A stretch of DNA of 64,000 bases from DASRDE01 sp035938175 (GTDB lineage Bacteria > Vulcanimicrobiota > Vulcanimicrobiia > Vulcanimicrobiales > Vulcanimicrobiaceae). Shown here piece after piece: positions 32,676 through 41,998 of this stretch. The position numbers were made by a program, and so were the translations under genes. Below the pieces are notes generated by a model. That model ran no database searches and had not been told where the DNA came from. It saw only the letters and a list, made by a program, of their open reading frames with translations. Where the stretch lies: assembly GCA_035938175.1 (NCBI GenBank), contig DASZHD010000027.1, forward strand, positions 1 to 64,000, written 5' to 3'. How positions within the stretch are numbered: position 1 is the first letter of the stretch; each line of letters begins with the position of its first letter.

Positions 32676-33770
32676 CTATTTTGCTTGCGGACCGATGACG
32701 ATTTGCGATGCGTTGTAGTAGGGCCGGCTTCCGATGAGCTTCGCCGTTCCAGCCTGATAACAAGCGAAGATCGTGCCGCCTTTCGTGAATGTCGTCGACA
32801 CCGTACAAAGGTTTCCGAAGGGATCGACTGCCATCGAACTAACGCTTGGCGTGCCTGACTCGGATGGTGGAATCCTGTACTTCGGCGTTGTACCGCCGGC
32901 GGCAACCACGCTGATCGATCCGTCGCTGTTTGCGATGTACAGATTATTCTTGGAATCGAGCATGAGGCTGCTCGGGATCTTGGTTCCATCGGAAATCGTG
33001 GTCGACGGCGTCGTACTTCCGGGCGGGTAGACCGACACGGCATTACGGGTGGACGCGTACAGATTTCCGGCGGAGTCCGCAGCGGTGACGCTCTGGAAAT
33101 ACGGAACGTCGACCGTGTACGCGGCTGTCGTGCTTCCCGCCGGATAGACGGCAACGTCTACGTGCTCCGTGGAACCGTTCAACGCCGGCAAAAAGACCGT
33201 GCCGTTCGAAGCAACCGTCATCGCGAGCGGATTATTTGTGACGGGGATGGACTCACTCGGCGTCGTGGAACCCGGCGCGTATATCTGTACGGCCTGCGAA
33301 ATTCCCTTATCGGGCGAGACTACCAACACATAGAGATTGCCCGATCCATCAGTTGCCATGCCCGAAACGAGCTGGTTCGCCCCGGAAACCGGAATCGTAC
33401 GCAGAAGCGCTCTGCCCCACGACGAGTACTCGCCCACGGCGTAGCTCAGTGTGGACGTTGTCCCCGTATACTCCAAGACAAACAGGTCGCCGGACGGATC
33501 GAGCGCGAGCAAATCCGGGCTCTGCGGTTTTATCTTCTTCCACAACGTCGGAAGCTGCGTACCTGTGTCTCCAAGAATCGGCACGGGGTTTGTGTTCGGG
33601 TCGGGGTTGTTTCCGAACGATACGTACACCGGTGCGGCGTGAATCGCTGCCGACGTGGTGAATCGCTGCATCGCTCCGAGCCCTGACGGAACGGCGCTCG
33701 TTGAAGAGTTTCCGCCGGCGCATCCCGCCAGCAGCGCGGCGATGAGAACGAGTGCGGCTCTGAGTCTCAT
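32676..33770 (-). CDS. NHL/beta-propeller-like lipoprotein
   Basis: The 364-residue protein has a lipoprotein signal (LRAALVLIAALLAGCAGG, lipobox LAGC) and a series of blade-like repeats built on phrases such as LALDPSGDLFVLEY, MATDGSGNLYVLVV, TAADSAGNLYASTR, MLDSKNNLYIANSD and MAVDPFGNLCTVS, alternating with YPPGSTTPS-type segments. This is an NHL or SMP-30-like propeller, probably with six blades, displayed in the periplasm or outside. The ligand is unknown. The ATG at 33770 has AAGGAG six bases upstream. It is a lone gene between two plus-strand genes. Confidence 0.85.
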   Translation of the reverse strand: MRLRAALVLIAALLAGCAGGNSSTSAVPSGLGAMQRFTTSAAIHAAPVYVSFGNNPDPNTNPVPILGDTGTQLPTLWKKIKPQSPDLLALDPSGDLFVLEYTGTTSTLSYAVGEYSSWGRALLRTIPVSGANQLVSGMATDGSGNLYVLVVSPDKGISQAVQIYAPGSTTPSESIPVTNNPLAMTVASNGTVFLPALNGSTEHVDVAVYPAGSTTAAYTVDVPYFQSVTAADSAGNLYASTRNAVSVYPPGSTTPSTTISDGTKIPSSLMLDSKNNLYIANSDGSISVVAAGGTTPKYRIPPSESGTPSVSSMAVDPFGNLCTVSTTFTKGGTIFACYQAGTAKLIGSRPYYNASQIVIGPQAK

Positions 33771-33985
33771 AAACACTCCTTACGAATTGGTAGATGCTGA
33801 TTTGCGGGGCATCGCAAGCGCGAGAAACGCCTCAAGAGATACGACCAGAATACGGGACGAGGGCAACTCGCCCCTCCGCTACAGTAAATGCTGAAAAATG
33901 GTGCGTCAATTACGTCAACTTAAGGTCCAGCCGCCGATCCGTGCCCCATGGGTCAATCTCGCCCGCATCGCGAACCCGGTACGGC

Positions 33986-35302
33986 ATGCCTAAAGCGCGT
34001 ACCGTTTACTTCTGCTCCGCGTGCGGATTTGAATCGCCGCGCTGGCTTGGCCGCTGCCCGCAGTGCGAAGCATGGAATTCGTTCGACGAACGTCCGATGC
34101 GCGTCGTGGCAACACGCGCGCCTGCAAGCGCCGCACGCAGCGCGGGCGGTCCCGCGCCGCTCGACGACGTCGACGACGAACGCCTGGCGCGCACGAACAC
34201 GGGGCTTACGGAATTCGACACCGTGCTCGGCGGCGGCATCGTCGCCGGCAGCCTTACGCTGATCGGCGGCCCGCCCGGCGCCGGCAAATCGACGCTGCTT
34301 TTGCAGATCGCCGCCATGCTCCCCGAATCTCCCATCGTATACGTTTGCGGGGAAGAATCCGCCGCGCAGGTTAAGCTGCGTGCCGCGCGGTTGAACCTGC
34401 CGAACGTAAGCGGGCTGCTGGTGTATCCGGAGACGAATCTGCGAGAAGTCCTCGATCGCGTCGAGAAGATCGCGCCGAAAGCGCTGATCGTCGATTCGAT
34501 TCAAACCGTTTGGCTCCCCGAATCCGAATCGTACGCGGGCAGCGTCACGCAAGTGCGCGACTGCACGCAAGCGCTCATGGAATTTGCGAAGCGTACGGGC
34601 TGTCCGACGTTCATCGTCGGCCACGTCACAAAAGAAGGCACGATCGCGGGACCGCGCTTGCTGGAACATTTGGTCGATACGGTTTTGTATTTCGAAGGTG
34701 AGGCGAACGGCGATTACCGGATCGTCCGCGCATACAAGAACCGCTTCGGCAGCGTCGACGAGATTTGCGTCTTCACGATGCATTCCGACGGGTTGCATGA
34801 AGTGCGCAATCCCTCCGAGCTCTTTTTGTCCGGACGCGGCGGCAAACCGAGCGGATCGTGCGTAGTTGCGAGCATCGTCGGATCGCGTCCGGTTTTGATT
34901 GAAGTGCAGGCGCTCGTCGGGGAGACGAGCTACGGCACGCCGCGCCGGCTGGCCAACAATATCGATCAAGCGCGTCTTGCGATGATCATCGCCGTACTCG
35001 AGCGTCGAGCGGGATTGCACTTGGGTGCGCACGACATCTACGCATCCGTTGCCGGCGGCCTTCGCATCAGCGAGCCGGCGGCGGATCTCGGAATCGCGCT
35101 CGCCATCGCGTCGTCGTTTCGCGACCGTCCGCTGGCACCCGATGCAGCCGCATTCGGTGAATTGGGCCTCTCCGGAGAGGTTCGCGCGGTAAACGCCTCG
35201 GGACGCCGCAGCGCCGAAGCGCGTAAACTGGGCTATCGCACCCTGTACACGCCGGAAAACGTGCAAGACATCGCACGAGCGATCGAAGCTTCGCTGGGCT
35301 AA
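33986..35302 (+). CDS. radA: DNA repair protein RadA (Sms)
   Basis: RadA is a RecA-like, DnaB-type helicase that helps process recombination intermediates. The 438 residues have the N-terminal zinc finger (CSACGFESPRWLGRCPQC), Walker A GGPPGAGKSTLL near residue 98, the RadA-specific KNRFGS motif and a C-terminal Lon-like domain (VAGGLRISEPAADLGIALAI). A longer open frame upstream (33794) is not conserved. It overlaps the ftcD gene by one base (TAATG), implying coupled translation. Typical length is 450. Confidence 0.97.
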   Translation: MPKARTVYFCSACGFESPRWLGRCPQCEAWNSFDERPMRVVATRAPASAARSAGGPAPLDDVDDERLARTNTGLTEFDTVLGGGIVAGSLTLIGGPPGAGKSTLLLQIAAMLPESPIVYVCGEESAAQVKLRAARLNLPNVSGLLVYPETNLREVLDRVEKIAPKALIVDSIQTVWLPESESYAGSVTQVRDCTQALMEFAKRTGCPTFIVGHVTKEGTIAGPRLLEHLVDTVLYFEGEANGDYRIVRAYKNRFGSVDEICVFTMHSDGLHEVRNPSELFLSGRGGKPSGSCVVASIVGSRPVLIEVQALVGETSYGTPRRLANNIDQARLAMIIAVLERRAGLHLGAHDIYASVAGGLRISEPAADLGIALAIASSFRDRPLAPDAAAFGELGLSGEVRAVNASGRRSAEARKLGYRTLYTPENVQDIARAIEASLG

Positions 35303-36165
35303 TGCTGCTGGAATGCGTTCCGAACGTCAGCGAAGGGCGAAACGCGGCGATCTTGGATCGTTGCGCCGCCGCAATCGCGCAGAGCGGAGCGCGCATCCTT
35401 CACCGCACCAGCGATCCGATTCACAATCGAAGCGTTTTCACGATCGCCGGGGAGTACGCCCAGCTGCGCGAGTCCGCTTTGGCACTCGCAGCCACAACCG
35501 TTGAAGAAATAGACCTGCGCACGCACACCGGCGTGCATCCGCGCATCGGCGCGCTTGACGTTCTGCCGTTCATTCCGCTACAGGGCGCCGGCATGGCCGA
35601 CGCCGTTCGACTTGCGCGCGAAGTCGCTTCCGAGATTTGGGAACGTCTGCACGTACCGGCCTTCTTATACGGGGAGGCAGCGGCAACGCCGCTTCGGCGC
35701 AATTTGGCGGCCGTACGGCAAGGCCAGTTCGAAGGTCTGGATGCGCGGTTCGAATTGCCGGACTGGCGACCCGACTTCGGCGATATCGCTAAACATAGCT
35801 CCGCCGGAGCGATTGCGGTGGGAGCACGCGGGATTTTGATCGCGTTCAACGTGGAGCTGGCGACCGGCGATCTCGCAGTCGCTAAACGCATCGCCCGGGT
35901 GCTGCGCGAACGCGACGGAGGTTTTCGGACGCTCAAAGCGCTCGGTCTGCGACTTACCGGCGAGCTCGTACAAGTTTCGCTGAACATCACCGATTATCGC
36001 GCCACGCCGCTTTACCGCGTCGTCGAAGTCATTCGCGGCTTGGCCGCCGCCGAGGGCGTCGCGATGGTACGATCGGAGCTCATCGGGTGCCTTCCGTTTG
36101 ACGCAGTCCGCGAAAGCGCGGAATACTATCTGGGCGTAAGCCGGAACGGTACCGGGTCCACCTAG
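35302..36165 (+). CDS. ftcD: Glutamate formimidoyltransferase (FtcD N-terminal type)
   Basis: The enzyme transfers a formimino group from N-formiminoglutamate to tetrahydrofolate in histidine breakdown. The 287 residues match the formiminotransferase domain only: LLECVPNVSEGRN, HNRSVFTIAGE, DLRTHTGVHPRIGALDVLPFIP, GPF-type ARGILIAFNVEL, and VQVSLNITDY. The cyclodeaminase domain of the fused animal form is absent, as is usual in bacteria. No hut genes are nearby, so the enzyme may serve folate one-carbon metabolism. The start is coupled to radA (TAATG). Confidence 0.93.
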   Translation: MLLECVPNVSEGRNAAILDRCAAAIAQSGARILHRTSDPIHNRSVFTIAGEYAQLRESALALAATTVEEIDLRTHTGVHPRIGALDVLPFIPLQGAGMADAVRLAREVASEIWERLHVPAFLYGEAAATPLRRNLAAVRQGQFEGLDARFELPDWRPDFGDIAKHSSAGAIAVGARGILIAFNVELATGDLAVAKRIARVLRERDGGFRTLKALGLRLTGELVQVSLNITDYRATPLYRVVEVIRGLAAAEGVAMVRSELIGCLPFDAVRESAEYYLGVSRNGTGST

Positions 36166-36222
36166 GCGGTCTTCCCCTGCGTCCCGAGCGGCCGAAAGGA
36201 GACGGACCGCAGCGCCCGCTAT

Positions 36223-38928
36223 TTGCAAGAAGTGAAATCCCTGTTCCAAAGTGCCTTCTGCGCGGCCGCGCTTCTCTTCGTTTCCGCGGCTGCTTCCGCA
36301 CAAACGGCGGCGCCGGGAATCGGCGATCGCGGCGTGTACGCAACGAAGCTTTCCAACGGCCTGCAAGTGATCGTCGTGGAAGATCACGCGGCGCCCGTCG
36401 TGCACACCTCGGTGTATTACCGGTTCGGATCGCTCTACGAGACGCCCGGCAAGACAGGACTGGCTCACGCGCTCGAGCATATGATGTTTCGCGGTACGCC
36501 GGAGATGAGCGCGGGTGGATTGGACGACGTCGTCGCGCGGCTCGGCGCAGCAATGAACGGCACGACGGACTACGATTACACCAATTTCCTTTTTGACATG
36601 CCCGCGGATCGCGCGCCCATCGCGTTGCAGATCGAAGCGGACCGCATGCGCCATCTTTCTCTACACGAATCGGACTGGAACATCGAGCGCCGCGCGGTAC
36701 TGAGTGAACTGGACGGCGACGAGAGTTCGCCATTCTTTAACTTGCTCTCGCGCGTTCGCGCCGCAGCATACCCCGGATTACCCGCGGGTAGAACGCCCAC
36801 GGGAATCCGGTCCGACGTTGCAGACGCTACGGTCGCCGATTTACGCACGTACTACGACGAATGGTACGCCCCGAACAACGCGGCACTGGTCGTGGCGGGC
36901 GACGTCGACCACCGCACGGTCTTTGGACTCGCACAGCGGTACTTCGGATCGATAGCGGCGCGCAAGCTCCCCGCACACGTTACAGAGCATCCGAAAGCGG
37001 CAACCGGGAAAGTGGTGGAAGGCGAGTTTCCGTTTTCGTTCGAGGTGCTCGACCTGGCGTACGCAGTCCCCGGCGACACGGAGCCCGGCGAACCCGCCGT
37101 AAGCACCCTTGCATCGCTCATTCCGAACGAGCGCGGGCCATTCTTCCAATCGCTGGTCGAAACGAACGTCGCGCTTTCCATCGACGCGAACGCCGATACG
37201 CAACTGCGCGGCGGCTTGATGCACGTGTTCATCGTGCTCAATCCCGGGCATACGGGAGCAGAAGCGCAACGCATCTTCCAGTCGACGATGGACCAAGTAT
37301 TGCAAAACGGCTTCGATCCCGATCTCGTCGCCGCGGCGAAACGCGAAACGCTTGCAGAGCGCATGTATTCCGCGGACTCCATCGGCGGATACGGGGATCT
37401 GGTCGGCTACACGTACGGCATCGTCGGCGAACGCGACCAAGACGAAGACAACCGTCTGGCGGCACTCACGCCGCAAACACTCCTCGACGCCGCAAAGCGC
37501 TACCTCGCCGCGCCGAACGTCGTCGGTCACCTGACGCCGAACGATCGTCCGTCGAACTCCGGATCGCAAAAAGCCAGTGCGGGTGCTGCCGACGATTTCA
37601 GCGGCCGCGTCGCGAGCGGGCCGGCCGTGATACCGGCCTCGATTCGAGCCGAACTGCGCAAGCCGACGACGGCGCGCAGCAAACTCGCGCCCGTCGAATT
37701 CACGATGCCGAACGGGCTGCGCGTCATCGTTCAAGAGAAACGCGATCGTCCGACGGTGTACATCTCCGGCGCGATTACCTCGTCCGCCGCATTCGTACCG
37801 GACGGCAAGGAAGGCATCGCGCGCCTGGCATCGGCAATGGCGAACTTCGGCAGCGAAAAGTTTGATTTCACGCAGCTGCGAAAAGCAACCGACGACATCG
37901 GCGCAAGCGTTTCGCTCGGACAAACATTCGAGGCGCACGGCCTTTCGCGCGATTTCGAAACGCTGCTGGGAATGCTGGCCGACGGCGAAGCGCATCCGAC
38001 CTTTCCCGAACGCTGGCTCGATCTGCAGCGAACGCAGCTCGCAAACACGATTTCCAGCGAACAGAGCATCTCCGGCATCATGATCGACCGGGCCTATTTG
38101 CAGCGGTTGCTCTCACCCGCGGACCCGGCCCTGCGATACGCATCGGAAGACTCCGTCAATTCGATCACGCGCGCCGATTTGGTCGCGTACACGGCCCGGT
38201 ATTGGCGCCCCGATCTCACGACGATTGCAATCGTCGGCGACATAACGCCGGAGCGGGCTCGCGCCGCGGTGCAATCGACGTTCGGTACGTGGGCCAACAA
38301 CGGTCCCAAGCCCTCGGCGAGCGAGCCGGCGCTGCCGGCGCCGCACACGGCGCACGCCTATGTCGGAACGGCGGCAAATCAAGTGTACATGCAACTGGGG
38401 CAGCCGGCCGTTTCGCGCAACAGCCGCGATTACGATACATTTAACGTGCTTACCGAATTGCTCGGCGGAGCGGGATATTTTCAATCGCGCCTCTTCCAAG
38501 AGCTGCGAGAGAAACGCGGCCTCGTGTACGGCGTCGGCAGCCGTTTGAAAACCGACGCCGATCGCGGCGACTTCGAGATTCAGCTCAGCGCCGCTCCTGC
38601 CAACGTTCCCGCGGCTATCGATCTCGTTCGCGAACAACTCGAACGCCTGCGCACGCAACCGGTCTCGGCTTCCGAACTGGAACAGGCGAAGGTCCGCCTC
38701 GTTTCTCAAGCGCTGCTCGATGAAGCCTCGGCGGAAGGACAACTCTCGGAAGTGCAAACGCTGGCCGAAGACGGACTCGATCTCAACTATTACCGCACGC
38801 TGACGCAGCGCTACGCAGACATTACACCGGCCGACGTCCAGCGTGTTGCAAAGGAATACTTGCAGCCGGATCGATTGATCGAAGTCTTCTCCGGCCCGGC
38901 AGGCCCATGGGCAATGCACGCATTATGA
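36223..38928 (+). CDS. Secreted M16 family peptidase, two-unit
   Basis: The 901-residue protein has a signal peptide (SLFQSAFCAAALLFVSAAASAQ) and two M16 repeats (about 35-455 and 490-895). The first keeps the inverted zinc motif HALEH near residue 84 with the downstream Glu region; the second lacks it, the usual active/inactive pairing of pitrilysin-like or MPP-like peptidases. It probably degrades peptides in the periplasm. The start is uncertain: TTG 36223 begins this frame, and a GTG at 36232 is a good alternative. It lies 57 bases after ftcD, but shares no function with it. Confidence 0.93.
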   Translation: MQEVKSLFQSAFCAAALLFVSAAASAQTAAPGIGDRGVYATKLSNGLQVIVVEDHAAPVVHTSVYYRFGSLYETPGKTGLAHALEHMMFRGTPEMSAGGLDDVVARLGAAMNGTTDYDYTNFLFDMPADRAPIALQIEADRMRHLSLHESDWNIERRAVLSELDGDESSPFFNLLSRVRAAAYPGLPAGRTPTGIRSDVADATVADLRTYYDEWYAPNNAALVVAGDVDHRTVFGLAQRYFGSIAARKLPAHVTEHPKAATGKVVEGEFPFSFEVLDLAYAVPGDTEPGEPAVSTLASLIPNERGPFFQSLVETNVALSIDANADTQLRGGLMHVFIVLNPGHTGAEAQRIFQSTMDQVLQNGFDPDLVAAAKRETLAERMYSADSIGGYGDLVGYTYGIVGERDQDEDNRLAALTPQTLLDAAKRYLAAPNVVGHLTPNDRPSNSGSQKASAGAADDFSGRVASGPAVIPASIRAELRKPTTARSKLAPVEFTMPNGLRVIVQEKRDRPTVYISGAITSSAAFVPDGKEGIARLASAMANFGSEKFDFTQLRKATDDIGASVSLGQTFEAHGLSRDFETLLGMLADGEAHPTFPERWLDLQRTQLANTISSEQSISGIMIDRAYLQRLLSPADPALRYASEDSVNSITRADLVAYTARYWRPDLTTIAIVGDITPERARAAVQSTFGTWANNGPKPSASEPALPAPHTAHAYVGTAANQVYMQLGQPAVSRNSRDYDTFNVLTELLGGAGYFQSRLFQELREKRGLVYGVGSRLKTDADRGDFEIQLSAAPANVPAAIDLVREQLERLRTQPVSASELEQAKVRLVSQALLDEASAEGQLSEVQTLAEDGLDLNYYRTLTQRYADITPADVQRVAKEYLQPDRLIEVFSGPAGPWAMHAL

Positions 38929-38951
38929 CCTTGTCGACGGAAAGGAAGGCC

Positions 38952-40358
38952 ATGGCCGAGGTCGTCACGCGCAATCCCGCAACCGGCGCCGAGATCGAGC
39001 GCTTCACCTACATGCCGGACGAAGAAGTCGACGGTTATTTAGACGCGGCGCAAACCGCCTTCACACGATGGCGCCGCGAGCCGTTTGAAACGCGCGCCGC
39101 ACTGCTGCGCGCCGTTGCCGGCACGATGCGCAGCCGCTCCGCGCAGTTGGCCGAAACCGCCGTGCGCGAGATGGGCAAGCCCGTGGTGCAGGCGCGCGCC
39201 GAGGTTGAAAAATGCGCGTGGACGTGCGAGTATTTCGCCGATAACGCGCAAGCGCTACTCTCCGACGCGGGGATCGAGTCAAACGCGACGCGCAGCTACG
39301 TAGCCTTCCGGCCGCTCGGACCGATCTTTGCGATCATGCCGTGGAATTTTCCGTACTGGCAAGTGTTTCGCGCCGCCGCGCCGGCGCTGATGGCGGGCAA
39401 CACCATGGTGCTCAAGCACGCCGACAATACGACCCGCTGCGCGCTGGAAATCGAGCGCATCTTCACCGATGCGGGTGCGCCCGAAGGCGTCTTCAAAACC
39501 TTCGTGATGCATCACGATCGCGCGGACGAACTCATCGCGGATTCGCGCATCGCCGGCGTCACGCTCACCGGCAGCGAACGCGCGGGAGTCGCTGTGGGCG
39601 CGGCGGCCGGCAAAGCGTTGAAGAAATGCGTGCTGGAACTGGGCGGTTCCGATCCATTTATCGTGCTTCCCGATGCGGACATCGATCTCGCGGTCGAGTA
39701 CGCCGTCAAAGCGCGCTTTCAGAACAACGGACAGAGCTGCATTGCTGCCAAGCGGTTTATCGTGGACGATCGCGTGTACGACCGGTTCGTTTCCCATTTT
39801 GCGCAAGCCGCGTCCGAGCAGCGCATCGGCGATCCCATGGTCGAGCAAACGCAGATCGGACCGTGCGCGCGTGAAGACTTGCGCGATACGCTGTACAAGC
39901 AGGTTACGTCCACAGTCGTCGACGGCGCGCGCATCGTCACGGGAGGCCGCCCGGTCGACGGCGCGGGCTATTATTTCGAGCCTACCGTCGTCGCCGACGT
40001 CGCGCCAGGCTCGCCCATGTTTGCGCAAGAGACGTTCGGACCGGCCGCTGCCGTGGTGCGCGCGACCGATGACGATCACGCGCTGCAACTGGCCAACGAT
40101 TCTTCGTTTGGGTTGGGAGCCAACATTTGGACGCGCGACGTCGAGCACGCCGCGCGCATGGCGGCGCAGATCGAGTCGGGCATGGTGTTCGTCAACGGAA
40201 TGGTTGCCAGCGATCCGCGCCTTCCGTTCGGCGGCGTGAAGCGCAGCGGGTACGGCCGCGAACTGTCGAGCTTCGGAATCCACGAATTCGTCAATATTCA
40301 GACGGTCTGGATAGGACCTGAAAAAGATGCACGGAAAAATTCAAGTCCAGCAGAATAG
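38952..40358 (+). CDS. Succinate-semialdehyde dehydrogenase-like ALDH
   Basis: The 468-residue protein is an NAD(P)-dependent aldehyde dehydrogenase with NPATGAEI, AIMPWNFPYWQVFR, ELGGSDPFIVL (catalytic Glu), GQSCIAAKR (catalytic Cys), PMFAQETFGPA, and a final GGVKRSGYGREL. The opening and the short N-terminus resemble the succinate-semialdehyde dehydrogenase group (GabD/Sad-like). I take ATG 38952 with AAGGAAGG just upstream; in-frame starts at 38925 and 38907 also exist. It lies 23 bases after the peptidase gene and 2 bases before the next gene, so it may be expressed with the unknown paralogue pair. Confidence 0.92.
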   Translation: MAEVVTRNPATGAEIERFTYMPDEEVDGYLDAAQTAFTRWRREPFETRAALLRAVAGTMRSRSAQLAETAVREMGKPVVQARAEVEKCAWTCEYFADNAQALLSDAGIESNATRSYVAFRPLGPIFAIMPWNFPYWQVFRAAAPALMAGNTMVLKHADNTTRCALEIERIFTDAGAPEGVFKTFVMHHDRADELIADSRIAGVTLTGSERAGVAVGAAAGKALKKCVLELGGSDPFIVLPDADIDLAVEYAVKARFQNNGQSCIAAKRFIVDDRVYDRFVSHFAQAASEQRIGDPMVEQTQIGPCAREDLRDTLYKQVTSTVVDGARIVTGGRPVDGAGYYFEPTVVADVAPGSPMFAQETFGPAAAVVRATDDDHALQLANDSSFGLGANIWTRDVEHAARMAAQIESGMVFVNGMVASDPRLPFGGVKRSGYGRELSSFGIHEFVNIQTVWIGPEKDARKNSSPAE

Positions 40359-40360
40359 CC

Positions 40361-41137
40361 ATGCCGTTTTTGCCTCTGCCGCCTCCGCCCGACATACCGC
40401 CCGGGAAAATCATCTTCGAGCGCGCGGAATCGGTATGGCACACGCAGACGCTGCCCACGTACATTGAATTCACCACGTTCATAGCGTCGGTTTCGCCCGA
40501 CCCGGTACGCGTCGCGGTACGCACCTCCGACGGTAAGGCGTACGTAGAAACGATTCCGCTGCGCCCTGACGAGAAGCCCATCGCGTATCCCGGCGTACAC
40601 TTGGAAGGACCCGATTATTCGCCGCTCGGTATTTGCGTCAGCATGGGCTACTGCACGGGCGTGCTGGGGTCGGATCCGTTTGGAGAGCAAGTTCCCACGC
40701 AACCGGAATCGATGAAAACGATCGCCAAAGCCCGCGTTTTTGCCAACCCGTATGAAGTGGTCAGCACGCAGTACATGGATTTCGACGGCTCGCCGGTGTA
40801 CGACTTGAAGCTGGCCGCTCCACAGGATCCCGAACGGTACCGCATGCGGGAAATCGTCATCGATGCCGCAACGTATCACGTGTGGAAGATGATGTACGCC
40901 GAACCGAAGTATCCAAACCGCCTATTGACCTATGGGTTCGGGCCGGTGGAAGATATCTGGTACCTGCGGCAAGCTTGCCACTCGGTCACGACGAACCTCT
41001 CAGGACTGGCGGTACCGGCATGCACGCCCGACGTTGCGATGATGTGGGACTATGCCTTCCCGAAACAGATACCCGACTATTACTTTGATAGAAATTTATA
41101 TATTCGCCAGTCACAAATCCCAAGCGTGAAGCGTTAA
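40361..41137 (+). CDS. Unknown protein, first of tandem paralogues
   Basis: The 258-residue protein has no recognised family. It shares with the next gene an opening PF(L/V)...PPP-(D/N)(I/M)P, an ERAESVWHTQTLPTYIEFTT block, an EGP-x-x-S-x-LG(I/F)CV block with two Cys, a D-x-x-Y(M/L)DFDG block, and YRMREIVIDAATYHVWKMMY, then a W-Y-L-R-Q-x-C and CTPDVAMMWDY end. The beta pattern of the second half looks like a LolA-like or sorting-type sheet, but the first part has no signal peptide that I can see. It starts two bases after the aldehyde dehydrogenase gene. Confidence 0.75.
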   Translation: MPFLPLPPPPDIPPGKIIFERAESVWHTQTLPTYIEFTTFIASVSPDPVRVAVRTSDGKAYVETIPLRPDEKPIAYPGVHLEGPDYSPLGICVSMGYCTGVLGSDPFGEQVPTQPESMKTIAKARVFANPYEVVSTQYMDFDGSPVYDLKLAAPQDPERYRMREIVIDAATYHVWKMMYAEPKYPNRLLTYGFGPVEDIWYLRQACHSVTTNLSGLAVPACTPDVAMMWDYAFPKQIPDYYFDRNLYIRQSQIPSVKR

Positions 41138-41197
41138 CTGCGCGTCCCTCGGCCACTTTTTGTCCATTCGCCATCTTAGAAAGACCGGGAGTTCTGC

Positions 41198-41974
41198 ATG
41201 CCCTTTGTGTCCGCTACGCCGCCGCCGAACATGCCCAGCGGCACGACGATATTTCAGCGCGCCGAAAATGCGTGGCACGCGCAGGCGCTGCCGAAGTACG
41301 TTGAGTTCACCACGTTCAGCGCGCAGATCTCGGACGATCCGATCCGCGTTATCATTCGAACGGCCGACGGAAAGGCGTTCGCCGAAACGATCCCGCCGTC
41401 GTCCAGGCAAAAACCGGTCAAATTTCCCGGCGTCGATTTGGAGGGCCCGGGCCATTCGCAGCTGGGCTTTTGCGTCACCGACTTGCATTGCACGGGCGTA
41501 TTGGGCGCCGACCCGTTCGGCGGGGGGTTCGCCGGCGGAGGAACCTACCGGACGATCGCGGCGGTCCGCGCCTTTTCGATACCGTACGTCATCACCGATA
41601 CGCAGTACCTCGATTTCGACGGCACGCCGGCATACGATCTGAAGCTGGAGCCCAAAACCGACCCGTTGCGGTTCCGCATGCGCGAGATCGTCATCGACGC
41701 ATCCACGTACCACGTCTGGAAAATGATCTATGCCGAACCGGCGAACGCCAAGCGCGAGCTCGTCTACGGCTTCGGGCCCGTTGCGGACATGTGGTATCTA
41801 CGTCAAACGTGCGATGCGGTGCCGGTTGAGTACACCGGTCTCGCGGTTCCCGCGTGCACGCCCGACGTTGCGATGATGTGGGACTACAGTTTCCCGGACG
41901 CGGTGCCCGATGACGATTTCGTGGCCGCGGATCAGCCCGCGAAAACGCTGGTCATCGTTGCCGACCCCGGATAG
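41198..41974 (+). CDS. Unknown protein, second of tandem paralogues
   Basis: Also 258 residues, this gene is the duplicate of the one before: same length, same order of blocks (FQRAENAWHAQALPKYVEFTT, EGPGHSQLGFCV, YLDFDGTPAYDLKLEP, FRMREIVIDASTYHVWKMIY, WYLRQTCDAV, CTPDVAMMWDY). The N-terminal region and the last 20 residues differ most. CGGGAG lies upstream of the ATG. Both copies are intact, so both are probably used. The copies face the same way with a 60-base gap. Confidence 0.75.
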   Translation: MPFVSATPPPNMPSGTTIFQRAENAWHAQALPKYVEFTTFSAQISDDPIRVIIRTADGKAFAETIPPSSRQKPVKFPGVDLEGPGHSQLGFCVTDLHCTGVLGADPFGGGFAGGGTYRTIAAVRAFSIPYVITDTQYLDFDGTPAYDLKLEPKTDPLRFRMREIVIDASTYHVWKMIYAEPANAKRELVYGFGPVADMWYLRQTCDAVPVEYTGLAVPACTPDVAMMWDYSFPDAVPDDDFVAADQPAKTLVIVADPG

Positions 41975-41998
41975 AATCAAACTACAAAGGGAGGGTCT

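Noticed and set aside
33953..35266. 437-residue minus-strand ORF
   Set aside because: It is the antisense shadow of radA.
36841..37995. 384-residue minus-strand ORF
   Set aside because: It is the antisense shadow of the M16 peptidase gene.
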